A DNA stretch of 64,000 nucleotides, taken from the NCBI RefSeq assembly GCF_000471905.2, contig NW_006499751.1, forward strand, positions 4,898,514 through 4,962,513, written 5' to 3'. The notes beneath the pieces are model-generated. The model saw only the letters and a list, made by a program, of their open reading frames with translations. It did no database searches and was not told the DNA's origin. Within the stretch, counting starts at the first letter, position 1. Every line of letters starts with the position of its first letter. This DNA comes from Amborella trichopoda (Eukaryota; Streptophyta; Magnoliopsida; Amborellales; Amborellaceae). Made by a program: the position numbers and the translations under genes. Below, piece by piece: positions 1 through 11,101 of the stretch.

Positions 1-240
1 CCCTATCCCCCTGTCGTGCCTTGCCTCCCACGACGTACTGGGCTATGTATATATCCACTGGGCTGAAAATCTGAAAGAAACCCCATACCGGGGTGAATAC
101 CTGAAAGGGATCCCCGAGCGAAAAAACAAAAAACAAATATCTGTTGGGCTGACAATCCGAGAGGAACCCCAAGCATTGGAAAAAAGGCCATCGGGCTGAA
201 CACCCAAAAGGGACCCCGAGGCGATGAAAAAGAAAAAGTT
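1..240. repeat. Degenerate ~45-bp tandem repeat (GGGCTGA units) in element A 3' non-coding region
   Basis: Four imperfect copies begin near 60, 90, 146 and 193. Each has the form gggctgaa-atctgaaagg-accccgag with A-rich spacers. The open frame on the minus strand here is only repeat-driven. Confidence 0.6.
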
Positions 241-2260
241 CTCTTCTTCCTTCTACTCACCAAAGTCTTTTCTCTCTAAACATCTTCTTTTCCTCCCCTG
301 AGTCAAAGTGGTGTTAAAAGAAGAATCAATAAGCATTAGCCTGACGGAACATTGTTAAGGACCTAAATCGTCTGAAACTTCGAAAGGTGGGTGGTGGAAG
401 AACAAAATTGGAAATCCAAAGAGATTTTGAACACCTAGATGTAATATCCTGTATTTTCAAGACTTTATTTCGCTCAATACTCCAGAGAACCCTCCTTGAA
501 TTGCAACACAAGAGTTGAGGTTGGAAGAGAAAGAAATACTTGATGATTCATTGTCCCGAAGATTCAAGGAAGGACCCGATATGCTCACATAGGGTCCACC
601 AAAGGGGTCACAAGTGGTTAAACTGTAAGACCTACATTAAAAGAAAACCACCATTCAATAGGAGCAGCAAAAAAATAAATAAATAAAAACTCCACGATCG
701 TATGAGTATAACTGCATATTACACCGTCCTTCGCTGCATGACGTTAAACTACTTAGAGGGCACTATGGTTGCAAGAGTTAAAACTGCTAACCAAAATTTG
801 TTTTTTGAAATATCTTTCTCTTTTTAAAAAATTTTCACTATATGTCTTGTGTTTTCAAAAACTTTAATTTCTTTGTTAAAATCGTAACTTGTCCTTGCTC
901 CGAGTTCTATTTCAAATATCCCTCTACTTTCAAAATTTCTAAAATGTCTTTTAAAAAAAAAATGAAGGAGCTTGGACACCCGTAAATGATGATCACCATG
1001 TTTGCCATGATTGTCGCGTTGTTGCCTCGCCTCTCACTTTGGATTCGGCCAGACAAGTCTCTTTTTATAGAAAGCCTTTCCTATAGACCACCTTAGGAAA
1101 CCCTAAGGAAATCAAAGAAAATGCAAGTGTTAAAAATTTCAAACTGCAAAACCCCTGAAATTGAGTGTCATGGCTAGAAAATCCAACTCAAGTTTCAAGC
1201 TTGTGTAACTTATCGGCATATCACGTCAAAAACCCTTGGAGGAAAAATGCCCTAGGTGGGTGCACTCGATGAGCGCAATGACTTGGAGGGATAGTTGGTG
1301 TTGCCCTCTAACCACGTGACCTAAGGAAGAAATATTTAATGTTCACATGCCCCTCGAATAACAAGGAACACCAAAGTGTCTACTTCTTTGCCACTCACAT
1401 GTCCCTCGAAGGATAGGGAGTGCCAAAGAGGGGCAACTATAGACGCCCCATTTTAGATCTGGCAAACTCTATGGTTTCTTGAACCCTTAAAACCACACTT
1501 AACCTAGTAAACCCAAATCTGCCCCCTCAAAATGGCATCTTTGACCAAGGGGATTTGTTGGTTACGGGGATATTATCCATCCCCAACAAATCTTTGGCTT
1601 TTAAATAGGTTTGTTCGTGGCCATTTGGTGGGAGGACGGAGAGGGACAAAAACCTTAGGAGAGAGCAGATAGACCAGAATCCTATGGAAGAGAACAGATA
1701 GAGATCAGAGAGAAAAAACCATAGAGAGTTACACGAGAGAAGAGAAAACCTTAGAAACTGCTTCAGAAACCCAAGCCCCTTGAGAGAAAACCTAAGTTTG
1801 AGAAAACCTAGACCTAGGCACAACCACCCTAGATCTACCCTTAGGGCACAACTATCGTTCTTCAATCAGAGACTTTATGGTGAACATCTGACTCAAAGAG
1901 ACAAAAGAGGACCGGTTCTGATACGGGTGAGCCCTAGAAAGCTCGGGTGTCGAGGGCCATCTTGCCCAGTTCGATATCATTTCTTTCTTTCTTTTTCATT
2001 CTTCTTTTATTGTTTTAATTTCATTTAATCTGCTTATTTTCTTTAAAATCATATTTTCGGGTCTTGGATCATGCTGGCTCTACCATAGATCTAAGTGTAG
2101 ATCAGCTCGTTTTTTGGTAGATCTGACCTCGGGTCTAAATTCAATTTCTCTCACTTTCTTTAGCACTCTTTTATTGCATTTTTCATTAGTTTAAGGTGTC
2201 AAAATCCGAGAGATCTTCATCGAAAGATCTGTCAGATTTTCATCATAAATAGGTCTCAGA
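241..2260. other. Element A 3' non-coding region; short duplication and plus-strand promoter-like motif
   Basis: No gene is recognised. A two-copy ~52-bp repeat starts at 1344 and 1396 (cacatg-ccctcgaa followed by a-gccaaag). A plus-strand TATA-like motif, ttttaaatagg, lies near 1599, followed by a GA-rich segment (1630-1800) with short frames on both strands that match nothing recognised. The equivalent region of element B has a stronger TATA-like motif on the same strand. Confidence 0.4.
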
Positions 2261-2261
2261 A

Positions 2262-2460
2262 ACACAGCCGGCGTTAACCTTTGGGAAACGCAGCCGACGC
2301 TAGGCCTTAGAAACACAGCCGACGTTAGCCTTTAGGGAACGCACTCAGCGCTGGGTCTTAGAAACACAGTCTGCATTAGCCTTTACGAAACACAGTCGGT
2401 ACTAGGCTTTTTAGAAACACAACCGGTGTTAGTTTTTTAAAGACACAACTGGTGCTACTC
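2262..2460. repeat. ~30-bp tandem repeat (GAAACACAGCCGACGTTAG)
   Basis: About six or seven degenerate units are built on gaaacacagccgacgttag followed by a short t-rich linker. A related motif, gcgacgttagcttctagtga, forms the 15370-15620 array of element B. The two arrays probably descend from one repeat in the common ancestor. Confidence 0.7.
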
Positions 2461-2599
2461 TTGTGCAGTGCTAGTCAGTGCCTTAGTCATGCACAACGGT
2501 TGCTGTTCGCTCGATCCTTTGATGAACGACGGTGAATCGTGTTCTACTGTGATCATGCACGGCGACGACTTGGGTTGGCAAAGGGTGGTAACCAATGGT

Positions 2600-3115
2600 G
2601 AGGCCTGGCTTATGAAGCCTTTTTGAAGCCAAGTCCTCCAGCACAATTGTGAACTCCATGTTGCTCTGCAAAAGGGCCCTCACTATGAGCAGTATATGCT
2701 CTCCATCATAGGTCAGTTCCTTGCCAAAGAAGTCTGCTTTGTATGTCTGGTATACTCCATCAAAGCGCTTCCACCTTCTCCTATTGTGAAGTCCACTTTT
2801 GGCCTGTAACCGTCCTCTCCTCCTCAGATGTACGAGCAACGCTTCTGATGCGAGAGCAATTTTTAGCCTGTAACCATCCTCTCCTCAAATGCAAGAGCAA
2901 TGCTTCTAATGCGAGAGAAATTTTTGGCCTGTAACCGTCCTCTCCTCAGATGCAAGAGCAACGCTAGGGGTCAGTCGTCTTCTTTTCCTCAGATGCAAGA
3001 GTGATATCCTGTTGCAGCTATTCTCTTTATGAGAGCAATATTGCATGATAGATTTGTAACTTCCTTAATAATGGGATTTTTGGCTTGTAACTCCTTCTAA
3101 TGTAATAAAAAGAGT
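2600..3115. other. Conserved 3' non-coding block of element A, with a ~63-bp repeat inside
   Basis: This block is homologous by eye to 16880-17215 in element B: both carry ccaagtcctcca, the ccttgccaa-gaagtc-gctttgtatgtctg stretch and the ctgtaac-tcc-taata end. Inside it element A has three units of about 63 bp (ggcctgtaaccgtcctctcc at about 2801, 2865 and 2926), which B has only once. A plus-strand AATAAA lies at about 3102. The block marks where pol should end, so it supports the view that pol is absent from A. Confidence 0.6.
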
Positions 3116-3578
3116 TAAACCTTGTTTGAACTGCCTTGCTTGCCTTCCTTTTTATCGTCATTTTTAACTCTTTGTTGTTGCGCATTGAGTCGGAAACCAT
3201 CTTCATAGAATAGGATGTTCAAATGGTGGTTGAATTGAAGGAGCATATTTAGCATGCTGAGGCTTCTTCTGCAGTATCCAAGGCAGAGATCAATAAGATC
3301 ATTTATCATTTTTTAGAGTGTCTTTCCTTTGCCATATGTCAACACTTGTAAAAATTTTGAATTTTATGAATGAAATGCCTCTTTTTCTCTTCTGGCTAGT
3401 TTCGCTGCATGATTCAATTCTTCTTTTGTTTCGCTGCATCTCGTCTCCTTCTGAGGTAGACCATGCCTCAGGGCTTTTACTGTTTCTGCCCTTTTATTAA
3501 GGGAAATCGTAAACCTTGCTTTGTCCTATGACAAACTGTTGTGGTTCTAATGACCTCAAACAGAGGAGAAATTGCTTC
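3116..3578. other. Element A: pol position without pol motifs
   Basis: This 460-bp segment joins the conserved 3' block to the protease region. A 64-codon minus-strand frame (3115-3309) and a plus-strand frame (3318-3500) exist, but neither has an RT, RNase H or integrase motif. Confidence 0.4.
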
Positions 3579-5141
3579 TTATTCTCTTAATGTTTGATTG
3601 AACAAGGGCTCATAATTCATATTTCTCATCATTTGATGATCTTGCTTGCTATAAATAGTCCAATCTGGAGGGGCTTTAGCTTTTATTTGAGGAACATTTG
3701 TTTCAAGTTCGTCGTAGCTCTTGGTCTCAGGAACGAACTCCTTTAGATGTTTTGAAGCGATATGCATAACCTTCAGTTGGTTCTGGAGACTGCGAACTTC
3801 ACTTCTTAACTCTGCCAAGGGGTCATGCTCTTGAGGGTGAGAACGTTGTGCTTTCTCGAACTGCTCCCCTCCCATAGAATCAGGGAAGCACAATACTTGT
3901 GGCTGACCATTGGTCTGAACTGACCCTTCAGTGGGACAAGGAGCATCCTCTTTGCATATAGCCATCGGATTTAGAGTACCTTCCGTAGTGGTTGGAACGC
4001 CATTTCTGCTGTCAAGAGTGCAATAGGGACATGCAGGACGTTTTGATGATCCGGCGTGTAGGTGACTTTTGGAGCCGAGAATTCTGTCCCCATGACTTGC
4101 TCAATCTCAGGAGTGACCGCTGGTTTATCTTCTTGCAAAGGTGGCTCTGGACTGGAAGCAGAGGGGGAAGCTTCATCTTCAGGTGAAGATGGAGCTTCTT
4201 CAGGGGTAGTGAATGACATGCTAGAATGAAGGGGAGTCAGAGGGAGAATTTTGCCTTGTTTTTCTTCTTCTTTGAACGTGTCCACCAGTGTTTGCCCGAT
4301 GTCCTCAACATCTTCATGAGATGAAGGTTCTATCTTCCTCACAGACTTGTAATCACCATCATTTGGTTTTTGGAATGACAGCGAATCTGTGAAGTAATAC
4401 TTGGCATCAACATAATAATCTGCGGCTACATGAAACGGTCTTTTATCAGCATAGACCGTATGTTGTCTCCCATCTTGACTATACTTGAAGCACTTGTGCA
4501 ACGTGGATCGAACCACTCCCTAGTCGGGGAGCCACGGGTGGCCGAGAAGGAGGTTGTAGGAGGTGTCTATGTCGATTACATGAAACTGAGCGTAGTCGTT
4601 TAATTCACCAATCTTGAGACGAAGGCGGGCAATGCCAGCCTGCTTTTCTCTTGACTGATTGAATCCCTAGACTATGATATGCGTCGAAGTGAGATCTTCA
4701 TAACCTAATCCCAATCAAGTGAGAATTCTCCTTGGGATATGGATGACTGTTGACCATCCATCCAACATAATTCGGTTGATGGGGCATGCATGTAATTAAC
4801 CCGTCACAAGAGAGGGCGATTGTGAAATTTTTCTCCCAATTGCAGATCATCCTCTGAGAAGGTGATCGCCATACATCTGCTCAAATATCGATGGGTTCCA
4901 CTTCAGCCTCGTACACCTCTAGATCATAAAGGGCCTAGACCAGAGCCATACGATAGTCCCTTGAGAGCATGAGAGCATCATAGATGCTGAGAAGGGTTGG
5001 AAGCTTCCTCAAGTGCCCTATCACATCATATTTCACCTTTTCTTTGTCAGCTGTTTGTCTTCCTGGCCCTGCCACTGGTTTGGGTGGTATAGTAGGTTGA
5101 GGAGCAGGTTTAAGTGGAGGAGGTTTACTTTGACCTGCTGG
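3579..5141 (-). pseudogene. Element A retropepsin-like (protease) region of gag-pro
   Basis: Minus-strand frames joined through stops read: an upstream block KYDVIGHLRKLPTLLSIYDA (about 5035), a degenerate protease core around MLDGWSTVIHIP (about 4790) where the usual D-[TG]-G-S is expected, then FHVIDIDTSYNLLLGHPWLP (about 4575-4530) and VRSTLHKCFKYSQDG (about 4510). This order is the standard retropepsin region of plant Ty3/gypsy polyproteins of this type. The open frame 4516-3971 continues into an acidic, proline/serine-rich linker. A second frame (3965-3579) has a short heptad-like stretch (LRSEVRSLQNQLKVM). Stops near 4518, 4680 and 3968 and the altered active site (DGWS) indicate a dead gene. 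Confidence 0.65.
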
Positions 5142-6158
5142 CTAACTTGATTGCACAGTTGGCTTGGTTTGGGTGATAGAGATTTTTTTTAGTGGAACAG
5201 GGGTTTGAGGTTGAGGCTTAGGAGGTGGTTGGGTATATGGGACCAGCAGCATCAATTGGAGGATGGGTGGATTGTCCAGGGTATTTGGGTCAGGAAGGAG
5301 CCCAGGGAGCTGTAGGATGGGTATATTGCTTGGAGTATTCGGGTGAGTGAGAAGTGGTGGACTAGGAAACTCCAAGATGCCTGGCTTCTGAGGTGGAGGT
5401 TGCAGCATTTTGCACGATCTCAGGCTCATTTGCCCCTTGTGGGGTGATGCTTCTGATATTTGCACCATGTGACAGGCTTCCTGATAATAGAAGTTCTACC
5501 CTCTTGATTCTCTCAGCTTCTACTCAGAGTCAGGCTTAGGAGGCCACTGGGGTTTATTTGGCTTTGACTTCTTATGCTTTTTGGTGGAAGAAGATGGCTC
5601 TGCTTTGGCTTGATCTGCCAAGGTGTCAGCAACTGTTATGAATCCAGCTGCTTGGGCTAACGTCTTTTTCAACCGCCTCCATTGCGTCTTGTTTATATTG
5701 ATTCCTTTAAGTTTTCTATCAAGAGCCTCGAAGTCTGGACATTTCAAGGTTGTACCTGCAGGAAACATAGAAGAGAAAGAAGAAGTAGAGGAAGAAGGAG
5801 AAGGGTCAGTAGGTGAGGGACTTTTAAGGTCGTTTTCCTCATCGGACCGATTTGGGCAGCTTTTTACGTCATCACTAAAGTTGGACATGTGAAGGGAGTC
5901 TTTTAGGTCTTTCCCTTGCTTGGACCGTTGGTCAGTGCTTTTAACATCGTCACCCTCATTGGATGTGCCCCGAATAGAAGATGGATCAGGGGTGTCCTCC
6001 TGATGAGATGATGAAGGAAGGATGATTGCGTCGGGGATGAAGTCCTGTAAGGTCGGCAATAGGGGAAGATGTCTGAGAAATTCTTGCTCAACTGGTGGTT
6101 GAGCAGTCTTGTTTCTCTGATGAGCAGCCCTTAGTGCCCGTCTCTTCTTGACTTTCAT
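5142..6158 (-). pseudogene. Element A linker between gag and protease
   Basis: Frames 6158-5520 and 5468-5142 on the minus strand encode a low-complexity, Ser/Pro/Asp-rich segment with PLLPTLQDFIPDAIILPSSS and repeated DDVKS motifs, ending in a Pro-rich tail. Element B has a homologous segment at 21414-20935 (PLPPLPTLQDFIP, DDVKSCPEHS, HEACYMVQVHE). A stop near 5519 splits the frame. Its function is unknown; in related elements it is part of the gag-pro polyprotein and not an enzyme. Confidence 0.55.
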
Positions 6159-6671
6159 TGGAAGTGCTTGATTCGTCTCGCTAGGTTTATGAATAGCGCT
6201 AGTTTGACGAACTGCTTCACGCCTTAAGGACTTGAGTCTGCTTTGTCTGTGGTGGACTATCCATGGCTAGGAAGTTGAGGGTTCAGCAGAATTTGAATCA
6301 TCATTACCTGGGTCTTGTGTCAACAGGCCCTCTCGCACCGGTGGAGCAGTGACTTGGGGATCTCTTTCTGGAATGTTACAAGGCCCTTGGCATCCTTGTA
6401 TTTTCTTCGCGATTATATCATGAAAACTGAAGCATTCGCTCAGGTCATGGCCCCATATTTGATGGTATGGGAACCAATGGTTCTCACTTCCCTAAGCAAG
6501 GCGTCGAGGCAGCCCTGTCGGTCTTGGTGTGATGAGGCCTTCTTGAAGCATCATAACGAACAAGGCACGAAGGAGAGTGGGTGCTTCGTCTTCCTCTTGA
6601 ACTATCACTACGTGGGAAGTTTATGCTGCCCCGAATGCTTTCTTTAGCTCTTCAAGCTTTATCTAACCCTT
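6159..6671. other. Degenerate coding sequence between gag and linker of element A
   Basis: This segment is homologous to 21600-22300 of element B. Both carry stretches near ggccccatatttgatggtatggg and cttcttgaag-atcat. The minus-strand reading is broken and no domain can be named. Confidence 0.35.
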
Positions 6672-8020
6672 CTAGATCAAGACTTTGATGATTTCTTTTA
6701 ACGTGTAGCATTTCTCTGTGGCGTGGTTTATTCTCCAATGATAAGCACAGTGATTCACATGGGCATCGAGTCCAGCTTGATCAAGGAACTTGGTCTCTGG
6801 CAGCTCGATCATGTTCTGATCGAGTAATAATCGGAGTAGTGCAGGGACCCATTCCTTTTCAAAGGGGTAGACTTTATTCTCATGCCTGGTCCAATAATCA
6901 TCTCCATTAAGGTTCGTAGGTGGGGTTACCCGGCCGTATGACTGTTGTTGTTTGCCTGCCTGAGGCACTTTCGTTGTGCTTACCTGTTTGGAGAGGTCCA
7001 AAGTTCTGGAGGGAGCCTTCTTTGGGTCATTGGCAGTGACGGCTGCACTTACCACTACTTTATGTTGGTTGCCCTGGGTATTGGTCAGAGAGCTACCATT
7101 ACCTCGATTGTTTCCTGAGCTTGCAGACTGTTGTCGCGACCTGCCGTGGTGACATGACAGGCTTTCTATGAGGATCGAATTAGAGATCAGTTCTGACATG
7201 GAGGTCGGATTGGAGGCCTCAACATGTAGAGAAATCTTAGGTCACATGTTTCGCACACAAGTTTGAACTTCTTCCTTCTTAGACATAGGATTAGCATGGC
7301 AAGCAGCCAAATCTCGCCATCTTGCTAAGAATTGGTCGATAGGTTCATTAGGTTCTTGGGTCAAAGTGAGAAGCTCGATGGTTTGGACCACTCTCTCGAC
7401 TTCGTACAAGCGTTGGTGGAACAACTTCCCCATTTCCTCCCAAGTATGTACTGAGTTTGGGGGAAGCCGAGCATACCACTGAAAAGCCAGGCCATCAAGG
7501 GTTTCAACAAATTAACGGAGAAGGAGTGTCCCGTTAGCCGCTATATCTCGATATGCCACTTGAAAATGGACGATATGCTGATGTGGGGAGGTTGTACCAT
7601 CGAACAGAGGAAACTTTCCTCTCTTATAGTCTGAGAGAAACGGAACCTGATCAATGTAGGAGGGGCACAGCTTTTGGTAAAGCATGGCACCCTGCATACC
7701 CAAGATCTGTCAGCTCTTTAAGCTATGGGTTACCATAGCGTCAATGTCTGCCTGTGAGATGGGGTGTGGGATGGAATTGTCCTGTGAGGCAGGAGGGGGA
7801 GGCTGCCTTGGAGGTGTATCATCTGAGTGATGGGAGTTAGCCTCTTGAGGGGATACATTGATTGGGGATCGTGTGCTTTGCATGCGATCAATCTTATCCA
7901 TCATTGCTCACACCATGTCTTCAAACCTATTCATGTGCTCTTCCTGGCCATCGTTAAGTTCGTTTACAACCATAACATTGACCGTTTCTCCAGGAAGGTC
8001 AGCCTTAGGTGCAGTTGAGG
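6672..8020 (-). pseudogene. Element A gag (retrotransposon capsid-like protein)
   Basis: Minus-strand frames in order are 7904-7710 (PPRQPPPPASQD, IDAMVTHSLKS), 7703-7512 (GMQGAMLYQKLCPSYIDQVP, FPLFDGTTSPHQHIVHFQ), 7433-7242 (MGKLFHQRLYEVERVVQTIE, EPIDQFLARWRDLAACH) and 7199-6672 (RLLLDQNMIELPETKFLDQA, HVNHCAYHWRINHATEKCYT). The DGTTSPHQHIVHFQ and DQFLARWRDL motifs are diagnostic of the gag domain of plant Ty3/gypsy elements. The downstream NHCAYHWRINHATEKCYTLK is the usual zinc-knuckle-like end of this gag type. In-frame stops fall near 7709, 7510 and 7240. The true start is not clear; similarity to element B gag continues upstream to about 8100. Confidence 0.8.
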
Positions 8021-9600
8021 GTTTCTAAGCTTGGCGAGTCACACGCGGCAGATCGGTTAGCAAGGGCTCAACATGCCCTGACTAGACTCGAGTCTTGTAT
8101 GCCGATCGCGTGAGGACCGGTTCTTGACGGTCTTGGGACCGTGGCAGCTGAGTGGTTGGGTCTTCTTCTACGACACTGACCATAGTGTAGGATTCGTAGA
8201 TTTCTTCTTCAAGCATTGTCCTTTGAAGAGGTTAGAAGGGGTTCAAGTGAAGAGGATCGTCAGAGCTGGGTGCCCAAGCCGTCTTGGTTGCTTCCCTAGT
8301 CAGAATTTTCAGACCCCTGTTGCATTTAGCTTTAAGGTTTTGATGACCTCATGCCAGAACTGCGATAAGGACTGCGACTGATGGGCCCTTCTCATGGGCT
8401 CCAAAGGCATGAATCGAGATGATGGGGCTGGTTCAAGATGGTACTCTTGGGGAAGGTCTACGAGTACCAGGGCTGGAGCTGCTTGCCCAAAAGAGGAAGG
8501 GTAGGCAGGAGAACGGTCGATTCATGACAGTGCCTGAGTTGGGAGCGAGGGGAAGTCTGTGACAGCGGCGCGTGTGCGCCCCTTGAAGAGGATCATGGGT
8601 GACTTAGGGGTCAGCCAGGACTCGAACAAGTGGTCTGGTCTTAGAAGACCAAGAACTGCAAGCAGGTGTCTGTAAGAGAATAGGTGGAAGCCTGCCCCTT
8701 ATAGCGTTCACTAGTGTGTGCTGAGTACGAGGACGAGGGGGTGGTCTTTCGTGTACTCGGGTTGACGTAGTGACTGTGTTGCCCTGAGTGGTGGGATGCA
8801 CATGCATAACGTGTACAAGACCTATCTTTAGGACGCCTGATCCTAGACGCTGACTCGAGGTAACATAATAATTACCTCGAGGTGTGGCTAGAGTGGATGA
8901 CCGACGAGCCTTAAGGTGTGTGCGAGAGGTGGAGGCCCCAGGGTCTCCTCCTCGATGTGTTGAGCCTCTAAGCATAGATAGTCATGGTGGTACAAGAATG
9001 TGGGGGGTACCCTTGCGGCGACCCATAGAAGCAACGACAACTTCCTTGCCTTCTACAGAAAGGGACTGGGCAGCCTTCCTGCATACCTCGACAATATGCC
9101 CGATAAGTGATAGGGTCCAAGCTGTGAGTGGTAGCACCTGCGCTATAGATGCAGGATGCCTTTGTGGAAGTCCCATTAGGGCAAAGAGATGGGGAGTTAG
9201 GGACCTTTAAGTCCCTCCTCATGTCTATCCAGGTTAGGACCTGGGAGTTAGACACTGGGTCTTTGCTCAGTAGGAAAGTTGAGAATAAAGTTCGAGGAAC
9301 TTCTTCCTGAGGGACGCTCGCGAATGCGGGGATGAGAAAATCCCTGATCTGGGTAAATGGGTTAAGAAACCCAGCAGCCATGTGTGTGCAGAAAAAAAAA
9401 AACAAAGGAGAGACTGGTCGAATGCCTCGATCTCGCCTCATCGGATCTAGGTGATCGGGTGACACGTGTCTCGAGTTCGAAAGACCCAAGACTTGAGAAT
9501 GCTCTCTCGGGAACCTTGTTCACAAAAGAAGGGCAGGTGCCCAATTAGTGAGAGAGGCCCAATTAGTGAGAGAGGATTTTTAAACATGAGGTGGGGACCA
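8021..9600 (-). other. Element A leader upstream of gag, with open frames of unknown function
   Basis: Homology to the element B gag N-terminus continues to about 8370. Beyond it two longer minus-strand frames (8975-8604, basic and Arg/Thr-rich; 9489-8968) match no domain recognised here and have no clear counterpart in element B. Some large Tat-lineage elements (Ogre) carry an extra ORF upstream of gag, but nothing in these frames proves that identity. They may simply be open by chance in GC-richer DNA. Confidence 0.35.
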
Positions 9601-9889
9601 ACGTCACCTGGGTCCGTGACTTACTCGGGTTGACTCACACGAGCGACCTTTTAGATCATGACGAAAAGCCCCCCAACTGCTTTAGCTGGTTCGGAATCGC
9701 CTCCCTTGACCTGCAATCTCCTTGTTTTCTGCACAGCATAATCATGGTTAATTTGCAAGACAAGTGGGCTGAGGGACCCCCCCTTGTCTTCGGGCAATGC
9801 ACATTCATATGGCAGAGAAGGTGAGAGGTTAGAGTGATGAAGAAGGGGACTTGAATAGAGAGAAAGAGAAGAGGACTTGACAAGGGGAT

Positions 9890-10090
9890 GAGACTAGCAT
9901 GATAGCTGAACCAGTACAGTGACCGACTCAGAGTGGTAGCAAGATGGGCATAGTAACTCAGATCGGTACGATGGAAATACTTCTCAAAACGAAGGCCGAT
10001 ATGACTGTCCTAATCTGGTGTGGCAACAAGACGGGCATGATACTCAGGACCAACACGATGGCAATACTGCTCGATAGCCAGCCCGTTATG
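9890..10090. repeat. Two-copy ~105-bp repeat in element A leader
   Basis: Two imperfect copies share gcaagatgggcat-gta-ctca, then ac-atggaaatact-ctc and gccgatatgac-gt. The copies begin near 9918 and 10022. Confidence 0.5.
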
Positions 10091-10299
10091 ACAGTGCTAG
10101 ACTGAGTCTATCCTTTAGTCAAGCGAGAAGAGAAGAAAAGAGAATGAAGAGAAGACGCGAGATGGTGAAGGAGGAAGGTCTCGGAGGTGATAGGCTTCAC
10201 CACCCACAGCTGTGGAGTAACAATGTCGTGGCCCCTAGACAGCGCTGGACATTGCTGCTCGCAGTGAAAGGGCGAGCAGTGAACTGCAGACGGCATTAG

Positions 10300-10760
10300 C
10301 CATCACCATCGGCAACACGAGGCAACACGACCCTTAGAGGGCGGTGATAGGTATCATCATTTGCAATAGGCAAGAGCATGCAAAAGAAGTTGGTGGACGG
10401 TGATAAGCATCGCCATAACCCTTCGTAGGCGACGATAGGCATCATTGTCTGCTATAGTCACAGGGCGCACGAAAGAAGCTTGAGGATGGCGATAGGTACA
10501 GAGCGCATGAAAGAAGCTTGCAGACCATGATAGGCACAGAGCGCACGAAAGAACCTTGCAGACGGCGATAGGTACAGAGCTCACGAAAGAAACTTACGGA
10601 CGACGATAGGTATTGCCGCGACCCTTCGCCGACGACAGTAGGCATCACAGTTTGTGATTGGCATCGCAGTTTGCGATAGGCATCGCAGTTTGTGATAGGC
10701 ACGCAACAGGGTGAGACCCCTGTGGGCAGTGATGGGCAACGCCGTCTGCGACCAATGAGG
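10300..10760. repeat. Minisatellite cluster in element A leader
   Basis: Consecutive short units are built on gcgataggcac-agagcgcacg-aaagaagcttgcagac (about 43 bp, 10480-10600). They are followed by a 24-bp unit, gcatcgcagtttgtgatagg, at 10645-10700. All long minus-strand frames across 10350-10950 arise from these repeats. Confidence 0.7.
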
Positions 10761-11101
10761 AGAGATAAAGATGGTTCGCGGCTTGGGATACACATCGCCG
10801 TGTGCGAACCATGTTGAGGGAAAGAGACGAGCAAAGAGAAGGAGGTCGGGGCTCACGTATGTCGTTGTCATCGCCATGCATGATCTGCGAAGGCACAAGA
10901 GGGGGGAGAAAGAAAGAGGCATGCACGACACTGCCACCGCCACGCATGGCCTCTAAGAAAAAATCAGACGAAGAAGAAGCAAAGAAGAGAGAAAAGAAAA
11001 CTACAGAGAGGAAGGGAAGAAAGGGAGAATACCTTGAAGGTGGGAGGGGTACCGCTCTAAACTTTCTCTCTCTTTTCTCTCTCTCTCCAAAGAAAAAAAA
11101 A

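Noticed and set aside
10442..10947. Overlapping minus-strand open frames of 100-130 codons
   Set aside because: They run through the 43-bp and 24-bp minisatellites and have repetitive, biased composition with no domain.
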